From JBBATK01 sp039810585 (GTDB lineage Bacteria > Bacteroidota > Ignavibacteria > Kapaibacteriales > NICIL-2): a stretch of DNA of 64,000 nt. Below the pieces are notes generated by a model. That model saw nothing but the letters and a program-made list of their open reading frames with translations. It was not told the DNA's origin and did no database searches. Of the stretch, positions 53,207-62,891 are shown in pieces (position 1 is the stretch's first letter; each line of letters starts with the position of its first letter). The stretch covers positions 1 through 64,000 of the forward strand of contig JBDHXF010000013.1 of NCBI GenBank assembly GCA_039810585.1, read 5' to 3'. A program made the translations under genes and the position numbers.

Positions 53207-54319
53207 TTACGGTATTTTAATAAACTCTACGCGACGATTGAGTGCTTTGTTGACCGCGCTGTCGTTTGTTGCAACCGGTTCACTTTCACCCTTGCCGTCG
53301 GACTCCAATCTGTTTGCAGCGATGCCGTAAGAGTTCACGAGGGCATTGACAACTGCAGCGCCACGTCGTTTGGATAGATCGAGGTTTGACGCATCATCTC
53401 CATCACTGTCGGTATGACCGACAATCCGCACTCGAACCGTTGGATTTTCCGTCAGCACCGTTGCAATCTCTTTCAGTGTGCCTGCTGATTGCGCTTTGAG
53501 TTTGTCGGAATTCACATCAAAGTAAATTCCATAACTCACGAGCTTGCCTTCCGTGAGCAGCTTTGAACGCAGATCAGGCGAGCCGGCTGCTACACGTACG
53601 TTGCCAATGAGTGGAGTGGCATTATTAAAACGTATCATGTTGAATTTGTATTGGGCCAGCATTGCCTTAGCCACGTCAAAGAGCTTCACTTCATCCTGGT
53701 AGAGACGGATACGCTCTTTCTGCACCCAGATGGAGATGTGGTACTTCGTGTCCGCTAACTGTCGACCGGTGGGAGTGCGTCCCTGCAATTCCGGCGATCT
53801 GTCTTTGTAGTAAGTGAAGAACGAGTTGGTGTACGCAAACTCGAACATGATACCCGCCTCGCCGGGTCGAGCCAGACCATACATCAAATCCCGTGGTTTT
53901 GTCGTGCTGATGAGTCCGAAACGAAGCGCACTTAATCGTGCAGCGGGCGTTTCGCTTTGTGAAATCAGGTCGAACTCAATGGTGTAGTTTTCCGGGAGCT
54001 TGAGTGCTTCAGCCAGACAGGTAACTCCCCGGGCATTGGTGATTTTTAACCAACGACCCGGATACTTCGGGAAGTTGACAACTTCGCCCGATCCGTTGGT
54101 ATTCCATTGCACCGGAAAGTCGCCAACATTGTCGTTCGAGAAGTCATCGTAGAAAATAATCTTCTCACCCGGTACGAAATCAAATTTGGAATAAACCTGC
54201 GTGAGTGAGTCCTGCGCCTGGAGAACTACGGCGCCCAGGACATTGAACATTACAGTCATGGTGATAGCACGTCTCCATATGGCTGACAGGAATTGTTTCG
54301 TTAAACTGAGCCTTTTCAT
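53207..54319 (-). CDS. OmpA-family protein
   Basis: About 370 residues from the ATG at 54319, which has GAGG about 8 bp upstream; an upstream ATG at 54376 is less likely. A signal peptide ('MTVMFNVLGAVVLQAQD') leads to a region (about 35-240) with 'GEKIIFYDDFSNDNVGDFPVQWNTNGSGEV' and 'YTIEFDL', similar to concanavalin-like sugar-binding folds. The C-terminal OmpA domain binds peptidoglycan: 'SYGIYFDVNSDKLKAQSAGTLKEIA' and 'VGHTDSDGDDASNLDLSKRRGAAVVNAL'. It would sit in the outer membrane/periplasm. A hairpin repeat lies in its 5' leader. Confidence 0.87.
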   Translation of the reverse strand: MKRLSLTKQFLSAIWRRAITMTVMFNVLGAVVLQAQDSLTQVYSKFDFVPGEKIIFYDDFSNDNVGDFPVQWNTNGSGEVVNFPKYPGRWLKITNARGVTCLAEALKLPENYTIEFDLISQSETPAARLSALRFGLISTTKPRDLMYGLARPGEAGIMFEFAYTNSFFTYYKDRSPELQGRTPTGRQLADTKYHISIWVQKERIRLYQDEVKLFDVAKAMLAQYKFNMIRFNNATPLIGNVRVAAGSPDLRSKLLTEGKLVSYGIYFDVNSDKLKAQSAGTLKEIATVLTENPTVRVRIVGHTDSDGDDASNLDLSKRRGAAVVNALVNSYGIAANRLESDGKGESEPVATNDSAVNKALNRRVEFIKIP

Positions 54320-54347
54320 GTCGGTATCCTCGCGATCAAAGCAATGA

Positions 54348-54373
54348 TTATTATTCGTGCGCACCTTCGGTGC
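54348..54373 (-). repeat. Short hairpin repeat upstream of the OmpA-like gene
   Basis: Read on the - strand: GCACC-GAA-GGTGC then GCACGAATAATAA, about 30 bp before the OmpA-like start. It is the second copy of the 53114 element. Confidence 0.6.
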
Positions 54374-54620
54374 CACGTACGAAGCTATGCCAATGCGTAG
54401 AGAGGATGAATGATCTTGGTCAGCTGCCTGCTGCGAACAGAACGATTGTTATCATGATTACTCGATGCACAGTGTACCGCGTGGATCGTATGCTCTCGTT
54501 GGACACTGCTGTTTATCGTCCACTTCATTCTTCTTTCCCTTGATTTGACAGTTCACGACGAGTCGTTTCACGATGATAGACAGTGATTGGCCTAGCAGTA
54601 TTGATTTCGTACTTTGAGTC

Positions 54621-55082
54621 ATGGCTCAACCATCCAACCGGTTCCACAATTACGAGCAACTTATCGATACGCTGCTCGGTGCGTTTGATACAACATCGAA
54701 ACGGGAATTGTCGTTTGATGACATCCTCGCCTACTTCGGGAAATATCGAGATCCCAACTCTGTCATGACAGATGATGAACGAGACTCCATACGCCAAGTA
54801 ATTCAGGAAGAGGCCAACCCGAGGCAGGGTTATGGCAAGCAACGCATACTCGAAGTGGAGCCGGATCGGTATCGAAGAAACGACATTCTCTCGCTCGTGC
54901 GCAAAGTCAATTTCGAGGCGGAGATGCAACACATCGCTCGCGTGGTGTCGCAGAAACGAGAATGTCCCCACTGTCTGGGCGATCAACTGCAGTGCACGAT
55001 CCGATACACTATCGAAGGGGTGGAAGAAGTGATTCTGAGATGTCGGGTATGCCGCGCCGTCGTGATTAAAGAACGGAGATGA
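54621..55082 (+). CDS. Hypothetical zinc-ribbon protein
   Basis: The 153-residue protein is not recognised. Its first ~100 residues are helical and charged ('YEQLIDTLLGAFDTTSKRELSFDDILAYFGKY'). The C-terminus has two CxxC pairs, 'CPHC' and 'CRVC', about 25 residues apart on either side of strands, the layout of a zinc ribbon. Nucleic-acid binding or a protein contact is possible. It is a single gene between the OmpA-like and SQR-like genes. Confidence 0.65.
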   Translation: MAQPSNRFHNYEQLIDTLLGAFDTTSKRELSFDDILAYFGKYRDPNSVMTDDERDSIRQVIQEEANPRQGYGKQRILEVEPDRYRRNDILSLVRKVNFEAEMQHIARVVSQKRECPHCLGDQLQCTIRYTIEGVEEVILRCRVCRAVVIKERR

Positions 55083-55103
55083 ACAGGGTACTGTCGAACG
55101 TGA

Positions 55104-55128
55104 CAGCGAAGCTGGCACGAATAAAAAG
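55104..55128 (+). repeat. Short hairpin repeat after the zinc-ribbon gene
   Basis: CAGC-GAA-GCTG followed by GCACGAATAAAAAG, 22 bp after the stop of the zinc-ribbon gene. The tail is identical over 14 bases to the copy at 53114. Confidence 0.65.
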
Positions 55129-55351
55129 CCCCCAAAGCGTAGCGTGCTGAAGTGCGAGCGAGAATAATAGACAAAAAAGTCTTAAATTGCATTCGTGGTC
55201 GCCCCGGACGCCATATCAAGGGTGCTTCGCCAGGAGCAATGCGGTCTACACATTGATGCTCTTCTACCGAACCACCTGCTGAATTGGCACGCTGCCGCTT
55301 CCACCGACTTCTCGACGCATGTAGCGAGTGTATCACCTTCCACTTCGAACC

Positions 55352-56812
55352 ATGGCACGGATTCTTGTTCTCGGGGCAGGCATAGCCGGTCATACCGCTG
55401 CCTCCCATTTACGACGGAAACTTTCCAAAGAGCATGAAGTGCTCGTTGTTTCTCCAAACCGAAAGTACCAGTGGGTACCGTCCAATATTTGGGTGGGCAT
55501 AGGCCGTATGAAACCGGAGGACGTTTGTTTTGCCTTGGAGCCGGTCTACAAGAGAAAGGGGATTGGCTATAAGCAAGCGAAAGTGGTGTCGTTCCACCCG
55601 GAAGGAAGTGCGACCGAGCAACGACCCTTTGTCACCATCGAGTATCTGTACGGCGAACAACAAGGGGTGCAGGAGCAGGTGTGGTACGACTATCTGATCA
55701 ACGCCACCGGTCCCAAGCTTGCCTTTGAGTTGACCGAAGGATTAAAGCCAGGAACGAACAAAACATATTCCGTCTGTACCTATGAGCACGCGGCTGAGGC
55801 ATCGGCCGCACTGCACCGATTGCTGGACAGTTTGCCTTCGCTTGGCAGAAAGGCAAAGCTACTGATCGGCACCGGGCACCCTCGCGCCACCTGTCAGGGA
55901 GCGGCGTTCGAGTACATCATGAATGTGGAGAACGAGTTGGTGCATTACGGAGTGCGCGACAAGGTAGAGCTCACGTGGATTTCGAACGAATATCAACTGG
56001 GTGACTTCGGCATGGATGGCATGCTGCTCAGTTACGGCTCGAGTAGCATGAGCTCATCGGAGATGGTGGAAATGGTGTTTCAAGACCGCGGCATTCGATG
56101 GATTAGTGGCGCAGGTGTCAAGAACATTGACGACGGACTTGCCCACTATGAAACACTGGAAGGGGAGATCAAGACGGAGAGTTACGACTTTGCGATGCTG
56201 ATTCCATCGTTCACCGGTCATGGGTTTAAAGCCTATGCAAAGGACGAAAGCGATATCACGGACAAACTCTTTAAGGGTTTTATGATTGTCGATGCAGATT
56301 ATTCCGCGAAGCCCTACGAGGAGTGGTCTGTTCGCGATTGGCCGGAGACCTACCAAAATCCCAGTTACCCTAACATCTTTGCACCGGGTATTGCCTTTGC
56401 GCCTCCGCACTCGTTATCGAAGCCACGCAAGAGTCCTAGCGGTCTGGAGATCTTTCCTTCACCGCCGCGAACCGGCATGCCCTCAGGAATTACCGCGAAG
56501 ATTGTGGCTGATAATATTATTGATGCGATTAAAAGCGGTCACATGACTTTGCACCACAAGGGCTCGATGGGTAACATGGGCGCTGCCTGTATTGCATCGG
56601 CAGGGTATGGTTGGACGGATGGGAGTGGAATTAGCATCACCACGTATCCGATCGTTCCAGACTACAAACGGTACCCGAATAGTCAGGGTCGAGACATACA
56701 CAAAACATTCGGTGAAATTGGTTTAGCTGGTCACTGGTTAAAACTCACCCTGCATTACGCCTTTTTATACAAAGCCAAAATGCTGCCCTTTTGGTGGTTA
56801 ATACCGGAGTAA
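55352..56812 (+). CDS. FAD-dependent oxidoreductase, sulfide:quinone oxidoreductase-like
   Basis: 486 residues from the ATG at 55352, where the Rossmann motif begins ('ILVLGAGIAGHTAA'). 'YLINATGPKL' is the second FAD motif. Cys181 in 'GHPRATCQGAAFEYIMN' and Cys413 in 'MGAACIAS' could be the redox cysteines of SQR-type flavoproteins. 'FPSPPRTGMPSGITAKIVADNI' matches the quinone-side helix of the family. The C-terminus is amphipathic ('LKLTLHYAFLYKAKMLPFWWLIP'), as expected for membrane contact. It probably oxidises sulfide and reduces quinone, but other members of this two-dinucleotide-binding group cannot be excluded. Confidence 0.8.
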   Translation: MARILVLGAGIAGHTAASHLRRKLSKEHEVLVVSPNRKYQWVPSNIWVGIGRMKPEDVCFALEPVYKRKGIGYKQAKVVSFHPEGSATEQRPFVTIEYLYGEQQGVQEQVWYDYLINATGPKLAFELTEGLKPGTNKTYSVCTYEHAAEASAALHRLLDSLPSLGRKAKLLIGTGHPRATCQGAAFEYIMNVENELVHYGVRDKVELTWISNEYQLGDFGMDGMLLSYGSSSMSSSEMVEMVFQDRGIRWISGAGVKNIDDGLAHYETLEGEIKTESYDFAMLIPSFTGHGFKAYAKDESDITDKLFKGFMIVDADYSAKPYEEWSVRDWPETYQNPSYPNIFAPGIAFAPPHSLSKPRKSPSGLEIFPSPPRTGMPSGITAKIVADNIIDAIKSGHMTLHHKGSMGNMGAACIASAGYGWTDGSGISITTYPIVPDYKRYPNSQGRDIHKTFGEIGLAGHWLKLTLHYAFLYKAKMLPFWWLIPE

Positions 56813-56888
56813 GGTTTAGCTCTTGCAGCACACAAGAAAGTTCGTTCGTAGCGCGATAATACATACATGATCACGAGACACATTCACT

Positions 56889-57026
56889 ATGGCACGCAGT
56901 ATTAGCAACAAAGAACGCGCATCCATGCGCAATCCAATTCTGCAGTTCTTTAAATACATCTATCTCAGCCTCAAGATCATGAAGATCGTAGCGGGTGGTC
57001 ATGGCAGTGCACGAAACGACCACTGA
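56889..57026 (+). CDS. Possible 45-residue small protein after the SQR-like gene
   Basis: A 46-codon frame 76 bp after the SQR-like stop encodes a basic N-terminus ('MARSISNKERASMRNP') and an amphipathic or membrane helix ('ILQFFKYIYLSLKIMKIVAGG'). Codon use is plausible and the composition is not random, but no strong ribosome site is seen. It could be a small membrane partner of the flavoprotein. No family is recognised. Confidence 0.4.
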   Translation: MARSISNKERASMRNPILQFFKYIYLSLKIMKIVAGGHGSARNDH

Positions 57027-57210
57027 ACACTACACACAAGCATTGCGATCGAGTGTTAGGATTCTGTAAGAGATTAGAAAGTAGTGTGCGTTACCCTATG
57101 AAACGAGTATGTGAACAGTGAAAACACGCTGTACTCTAGCCGTGAAGAGCGATGCACGGACTTTGTTGAAATGCTGAAATCGTGGTACGTGTCGCCGAAG
57201 GCGGCAGGTA

Positions 57211-59001
57211 TTAATTCCAGGCTTGCGTGGAATAATACACTCCGCTGCCGGCAACGAGAAGGTAGAGGACGTTAGTCGGACTAAATCTCGCCGCTTCTAT
57301 GTAATTGGACGTAAAGCTAAAGCCGCTCAGATTGAGCTGATCCACTTGAGTGGAACCAACATTTCCCCACGAGTAATTGGCTGCGCCGTTGGTACCTAAT
57401 CCGTAGCCAATGTACTTGCCGGAGTTGTTGAATACAAAGCCTGGTGCCCGTGTGCTGACTTCAGTCCAGGTCAATCCGCCGTCGCTGGAACGTTGACTGG
57501 TAGGAAAATTCTCGGTAACGCCATAGAGCAAATTGTTCGCGTCCTGTGCCATCCACACGAAGTTGCCTCCAACAGAACCGGAGCTCACCGTGCCGTCGGA
57601 ACCGAGCCTGGTTACACGACCGTTCGTTTGCTTTTGCAGATCCGTGCGGAAATAGGTGATGCAAAGCAGGGCATCGCGTTGACGAAGACCATAACACACA
57701 GGCATTTCGTAGTGTCCGGTCCCCGAGGTCAGCACCAGATCCGGCATCGTGAGGTCCTTCCACGATGCTCCGGAGTTCGTGCTGAGATACGACTCATGAA
57801 GACCGGCGATGTATAGGGCACCGTCGCCTGACGAAGTGAGCGATAAAAAGTTGATCCCGTTGCCATAGGTGTTCCAACCGCTTACGCGCTGGACGAAAAC
57901 GCCCTTATCGGCAAGGATACAGAGTTCTCCATTCGAGTTCCATGCCAGTGCGCTGAAGGAAGCAATGGGTCCGGTTCCACTCGGTACGAAGTGTACGCCT
58001 TTGTCTTGTGAGATAGCCAAACCTCCGGTCACTGGCGACTCCATGCCCACTACCATACTACCACCCTGAAGCGCAAGTGCACTTCCCTCAGCGAAAATGA
58101 CGGTGGACCATGTTTTACCGTCCTGCGATTTCATTAAGCGTCCGGCTTTGTCACCCGTGGGACTACTGCTGGTCTTAAGCAAAGCATACAAGATGCCGTC
58201 ATCGGATTCTTTGATAGTGCTAAAAAATGGATTAGCATTAAAGGGCGTCAGATTGGTGAAGCTATTGCCTTTGTCGGATGAAGTCCACAGTCCACCACCG
58301 GTTGGAATGTAGCATAGTACGTCTCCATTCTTGCGTACGAGAAGTTCGCCACCATAGTTGGGGAATACAGCCGCGTGCTTTGTCCAATTTGCACCGCCAT
58401 CAGTCGAACTGTAGAAGCTAAGTGGACTGCTGCAATACATATCACCGCCTGTGCCAAAGGCAAGTCCGCCTCCATACTCGTTGTTCGTGGGCAACGTGAT
58501 TTCCGTCCAGGTCAGCCCTCGATCGCTGCTCGTCCACACCTTCATAGACGATGGATAACTACGCACTCGCAAATACGCTTGGCCATCCGGTCCCACGTCC
58601 AAGTTTACCGCAAGAGTTTGTGCATTGTGTGTGTACACGGTTGATTTTACCGGAGTCGCCGAAATGCTACTCATGACCGAGAGCTCGGTGTTGCTGAGCA
58701 GATAAATTTCCTTCGAGGCACCAACCACCGCACGGATGTAACCACTTCCTTTTTCCGGCATCAACGTGGGTGTGCCCCCACCGATGGGTACGGTAGCAAC
58801 GACACCATCGATGATGGCAAGAATGGTCTGACTATCCAGGAACTCAACGCTGCTCACCTGTCCGCCGCTGAGCGGCAGGTTCGTCAACTTCTGCATTTCA
58901 ATGGTCGTGACACTGGGCGTTGTCGGCGTGCTCGTACTCGACGGAGAGCAGGAGCTTAGGACTACTAGGCTGAGAATCGAGAGTGCAACAAGTGTACGCA
59001 T
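57211..59001 (-). CDS. BNR/Ycf48-like propeller lipoprotein
   Basis: The 596-residue protein has a lipoprotein signal ('LVALSILSLVVLSSC') and a Ser/Thr-rich linker ('SPSSTSTPTTPSVTT'). The rest is a long beta-propeller with Asp-box motifs such as 'SSDRGLTWTEI', 'STDGGANWTK', 'SSDKGNSFTNL', 'STNSGASWKDL' and 'SSDGGLTWTEV'. This is the sortilin/Ycf48-like type, often used for protein binding. Unlike the 31564 gene it has no T9SS domain, so it should be membrane-anchored by lipid. It stands alone. Confidence 0.8.
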   Translation of the reverse strand: MRTLVALSILSLVVLSSCSPSSTSTPTTPSVTTIEMQKLTNLPLSGGQVSSVEFLDSQTILAIIDGVVATVPIGGGTPTLMPEKGSGYIRAVVGASKEIYLLSNTELSVMSSISATPVKSTVYTHNAQTLAVNLDVGPDGQAYLRVRSYPSSMKVWTSSDRGLTWTEITLPTNNEYGGGLAFGTGGDMYCSSPLSFYSSTDGGANWTKHAAVFPNYGGELLVRKNGDVLCYIPTGGGLWTSSDKGNSFTNLTPFNANPFFSTIKESDDGILYALLKTSSSPTGDKAGRLMKSQDGKTWSTVIFAEGSALALQGGSMVVGMESPVTGGLAISQDKGVHFVPSGTGPIASFSALAWNSNGELCILADKGVFVQRVSGWNTYGNGINFLSLTSSGDGALYIAGLHESYLSTNSGASWKDLTMPDLVLTSGTGHYEMPVCYGLRQRDALLCITYFRTDLQKQTNGRVTRLGSDGTVSSGSVGGNFVWMAQDANNLLYGVTENFPTSQRSSDGGLTWTEVSTRAPGFVFNNSGKYIGYGLGTNGAANYSWGNVGSTQVDQLNLSGFSFTSNYIEAARFSPTNVLYLLVAGSGVYYSTQAWN

Positions 59002-59345
59002 GATTGTTCGGGATGTATGGTCGTCAATAAATTGTCGTTCACTGGCCTTAATACGAAGGCTGCTCCGCAGCGTCAGAACAAGAAATATACTTGCTTGTCA
59101 TCGCATTGCCGCGTTCGAGTAAGAATAGTCGTGATTTTGTCGGCATTCAACAGTTCGGCTAAAACGGCGGCACCCAATGTCCTGCACGGTAGCTTTCTTT
59201 CCAAGCACTTTTACTATACATGGCAGGAAGCGTTTCAACACGAAACTACTACGCAAAGACACGCGGATTTCGCCTTGGATATAGGACGGAGCGCTCCAAA
59301 AATTGTGAGTGCCGGTTGCGGTCGTCTTGTTGTGATGACCGATGT
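59002..59345. other. 344-bp gap between two - strand genes
   Basis: It contains a GCTGC-TCC-GCAGC hairpin (59059-59071). On the - strand a TATATTTC box lies near 59090, upstream of the propeller lipoprotein. Short frames here do not look like proteins. Confidence 0.4.
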
Positions 59346-60281
59346 TTATTTCAGTTCCGTTTGAAAAAAGTTGACAAGCTGTGTCTGAAGCTTCAAAGAG
59401 TACGCAACGCGGTCAAAACCGGGTGGATCCTTTGCAGGGGCACCTATGCGCTGAGCGGCTTGAGTTTCAAAGGAACTGAGAAAGGAGAAATGTCCGGCAC
59501 CTGGAACGACTTCCTGATGCACGGTGGCCTTGCATTCGGAGCTATCCACGAAGTCCCCACCGAGCGGAACAGGGATATACGCATCGAGCTCTGCGTTCAC
59601 GAGTAGCAATGAAGCCTGCACATTGCGCAAGGCGCCGGGATATTGGAACCACGTCGGTACCATGGCAAACAATGCCGCAGCCCGAATTCGCGGCTCAGTA
59701 TGCAGGTGTTCAGGCGCTTGGTCTGATTCCTGCTCGTGAAGCATGAGACCAAATTGCTGACGATGCTGCTGCACATCCATGGGGCGCGCACCAACCAGTA
59801 CCATCCCAACATTCGCGCCGGCGGAGTGTCCTACATAACCAATTCGCTCAACATCCACAGCCCGGCCAAACACATCATGCCGCAGCATCTCGTCAATACA
59901 CTGCGACACCTGATAACAGCGCTCAACAAACACCTCCATTCTGCCTTCTTTGGAATTGTCGAAGACGTTGTTGTAGGGATGTTCTGGCACACACACCATA
60001 AACCCCGCCCGCGCTAAGGCACAGGCATGCTCATGCCACGACAGCATGGATCCACCCGAACCATGGGAGATAATAATCAGCGGACAATGCGAGACACTCA
60101 CATCGGCTGCCTCTGCCGCTCGTAGTAGGTAGGGTCCTAAGGGCAGATCCACCTCCGGCGCAGCCGCGGGATAAAAAACCATTACTCTCAGGGCTACACC
60201 CAATCGAGCATCCGTCCAACTCAATCGCTGAAAAGCGGCTGTGTGCATAACACTGTTTTCAAGTCGTAGAATTCGTACCAT
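59346..60281 (-). CDS. Alpha/beta hydrolase (dienelactone hydrolase / PAF-acetylhydrolase-like)
   Basis: About 311 residues from the ATG at 60281 (also possible: 60374 and 60248; none has a clear ribosome site). The fold's landmarks are present: 'CPLIIISHGSGGSMLSWHEHACALARAGFMVCVPEHP' (oxyanion loop and first strands), the nucleophile elbow 'GHSAGAN' with Ser, 'LLVNAELDAYIP' carrying the acidic residue, and 'VPGAGHFSF' with the catalytic His. The substrate is unknown; predicted dienelactone hydrolases of this kind often cleave short esters. Confidence 0.8.
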   Translation of the reverse strand: MVRILRLENSVMHTAAFQRLSWTDARLGVALRVMVFYPAAAPEVDLPLGPYLLRAAEAADVSVSHCPLIIISHGSGGSMLSWHEHACALARAGFMVCVPEHPYNNVFDNSKEGRMEVFVERCYQVSQCIDEMLRHDVFGRAVDVERIGYVGHSAGANVGMVLVGARPMDVQQHRQQFGLMLHEQESDQAPEHLHTEPRIRAAALFAMVPTWFQYPGALRNVQASLLLVNAELDAYIPVPLGGDFVDSSECKATVHQEVVPGAGHFSFLSSFETQAAQRIGAPAKDPPGFDRVAYSLKLQTQLVNFFQTELK

Positions 60282-60748
60282 GCAAAAATGCACACGTCGC
60301 GGTAACACGTCCGTCACGCTTTTCCACACGTTGCAAGCGGGAGTGAGAGTCTCACTCTTTTTATGGTTATCCACAAAACGACGAAATCTGCAGGAAAAAG
60401 AGGGGTGTTATGGGGATAAAGAATGACGATGTGGAAAGAATGAAGAAGAAGCGAGTGTTGGAACTTCTTGGCTTGAAGCCTCAGGCATTTTCGCGTTGGC
60501 TGCCAGTGTGGTAGCCGAGAGGGGGGGCTTACGTAACGATAAAAAAGCAGATCTATCCTAGGTTCGTCTCCTTCAAATCCTATCTCAAGATGATCGGAGG
60601 ACGCTTTACTCATGATACTCGCTACCGTAGTGTGTCGTCGGGTCGTCAAGCATGACTTCATCTCTTACGGCGTTGACCGATACTATTTCTATGTACTCTT
60701 TAGACGAAGAGTTATCGTGCTGTGACCTATATGCGGTATACGTGATAG
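60282..60748. other. 467-bp gap before the TPR-kinase gene
   Basis: A short GAGTGA-GAGTC-TCACTC hairpin followed by TTTTTAT lies at about 60341-60363 on the + strand, but no + strand gene ends there. No gene is supported. Confidence 0.35.
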
Positions 60749-62755
60749 ATGGAAGATGTGCAAACCATAGACACTGTCGGTGACAGAAGCGAGATCGAGA
60801 TCGATCGTTTGAACGATAGTGCGTTGCAGTTATTGAATGTGGATGTACGTCGCAGTATTGAGCTTGCACAGACAGCCCTCAAGCAGAGTGAGGGAAGTGG
60901 AACAACTCCGGTGTATCATCGCGGAAAGGGACAAGCCTTGTTGACGCTTGGGGCGGCCGCGTATCGTCGTAACGAACACCAACAAGCCATCGAGTATAGT
61001 CAGCATGGAATGGAGTACTGTGAGTTGGTGGCCGACTTACGGTCGCTCACTTTCGGACTCAACACCATCGGTGCCACGTGGATTACGCTGGGCGAGTACG
61101 ACAAAGCCTTGGAAACCCATCATCGGAGTTTGGCAATTCGTGAGAGCATAGGCGATGAACATGGCGCTGCCACCTCGCTCATGAACATTGGAAATGTGTA
61201 CTACATGCTTGGCGAGTTCGCGCTGGCGTTGGACTACTACTTGAAGAGTTTAGATATCCGTCAGCGCATTAACGATAGTATTGGAATCGGCACCTCTCTC
61301 ACCAACATTGCAAACGTCCATGGGAGTATGGGCGACTACGATCAGGCGCTGGAATACCTGCTGCGCAGTGCTGATATGAAGGAGCAGACGGATAATAAAC
61401 AGGGCTTGGGGCAGACACTGGTCGACTTAGCCGTTGAATACCTACGTCGTAACATGCTCAGCATAGCCATGGAGTACGCGCTTCGTGCGTATGAACTTTC
61501 GAAAGACTTTGGAAATAAAGTAGCGCAAGCTGCAGCACTGCACACCATGGCAGCCATTTAAGAAGCGGATGCACAGACCGAGCAGGCACTTAATACGTAT
61601 CGTCGTTCGTACGATATCCGCCGAAGCATCGCTCATCACAAAGGGGAGGTGGAGAGCCTGATATCCATTGGGCGACTCCTCTGTCGTGTTGGTGATGCTG
61701 AAGAATCGGAAGGCGTGTTGCGTGACGCGTTGGCGGTTGCCGAGGATATGAAGTCTCGACCGTTAATCTACGAGGCCTGCGAGGCCCTGGCTCACAGTTG
61801 CGAATTGCGGGGGATGAATAAGGAGGGACTGCGATACTACAAGCGATTCCACTCGCTCAAGGAAGAAGTGTTCAATGAAGAGTCGACGCAAAAGACACGT
61901 AATCTGCAGATGCTGTATAAGGTAGAGCAAGCCAGACAAGAATCTGAAATCTACCGACTCCGAACAGTAGAGCTGAGCGCTGCGAACCAGGAAATTCTAC
62001 GTCAGCAACATGTGTTGAGTCAGCAAACCGAAGAACTCCACGCCCAAAATCTCGCCCTGCAAGAAGTGGTGCGCGACAAGAATCAACTCATCGCCATCGT
62101 TGCACACGATCTAAAAAATCCGCTCAGTGGTATTGTGCTCACCACCTCGAATCTGCAACGAAATCACCTGCGCATGAACTCGGTGGAGATCACCTCGCAG
62201 TTGGACATTATCGAGCGGACATCCAAACGCATGAAGGTGATCATTCACAAGCTGCTCGATCTGCATGCCATCGAGTCCAACCGCATGAACCTAAACTTGG
62301 AGTGTCTCAATCTTTGCGAGAGTGTTCAACAAGTGGTTGAGCGCTACCATCCGCGCGCTCTCGAGAAGGGCATGGCTCTTCATGTTGATGTGGAAGCGGC
62401 GCTGATGCCTGTACAAGCCGATGAGAACGCTCTTCAACAAATCATTGAAAATCTACTGTCAAACGCCATGAAGTTCTCGCCGGCCGGTACAAACGTTACA
62501 CTTCGGTGCAAACGCGATGCGGAAGCGATGCTGCTGGAAATTTGCGACGAAGGCCCCGGCATTGATGATACAGATCGCGTCAAACTCTTCGAAAAGTTTG
62601 CGAAGATTTCGAACAGACCCACTGGCGGCGAAGAAAGTACGGGACTTGGATTGTCTATTGTGCAGCAACTCTGCAACGCAATGGGGATGACCATTGAACA
62701 ACGCAATCTTCCCGAGCGAGGTTCACTTTTTAGCGTTCGCTGTATCGCGTGTTAA
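60749..62755 (+). pseudogene. TPR-sensor histidine kinase interrupted by an in-frame stop
   Basis: One reading frame holds a complete TPR-histidine kinase except for a TAA at 61559-61561. Before it (271 codons) are TPR units with the same 40-residue pitch as the cyclase array ('LMNIGNVYYMLGEFALALDYYLKSLDIR'). After it the TPR pattern continues at once ('EADAQTEQALNTYRRSYDIRRS'), then 'YYKRFHSLKEEVFNEE' as in the cyclases, a coiled segment, the H-box 'IVAHDLKNPLSG' (His at codon 453), the N-box 'IIENLLSNAMKFSPAG' and 'GLGLSIVQQ'. The stop replaces a residue in a TPR helix, most simply Tyr (TAT/TAC to TAA). A GTG at 61649 could allow a shortened kinase. It has no membrane segments and is likely cytosolic. 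Confidence 0.85.
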
Positions 62756-62820
62756 CGGTGATAGTTTGACTCCACTCACTGCAGCATTATAAGACGTTAC
62801 CGAGAAGTGGTTCATGAGAA

Positions 62821-62857
62821 TTTTCTTACGCAGGGCCTGCGGCCTTGCGTAAGAAAA
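62821..62857. repeat. Near-perfect 37-bp palindrome after the kinase gene
   Basis: TTTTCTTACGCAGGGCC, loop TGC, GGCCTTGCGTAAGAAAA; one position would be a G-U pair in RNA. The outer arms match the palindrome at 18450-18487 in pattern. It lies 66 bp after the kinase stop, between convergent genes, and could serve as a terminator-like or REP-like hairpin. Confidence 0.7.
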
Positions 62858-62891
62858 ATACTCCGAACGTCTACCTGTTCAGCATCCATCA

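Noticed and set aside
60341..60363. Intrinsic terminator on the + strand
   Set aside because: Only a 6-bp stem and no + strand gene ends nearby; it overlaps the 5' region of a - strand gene.
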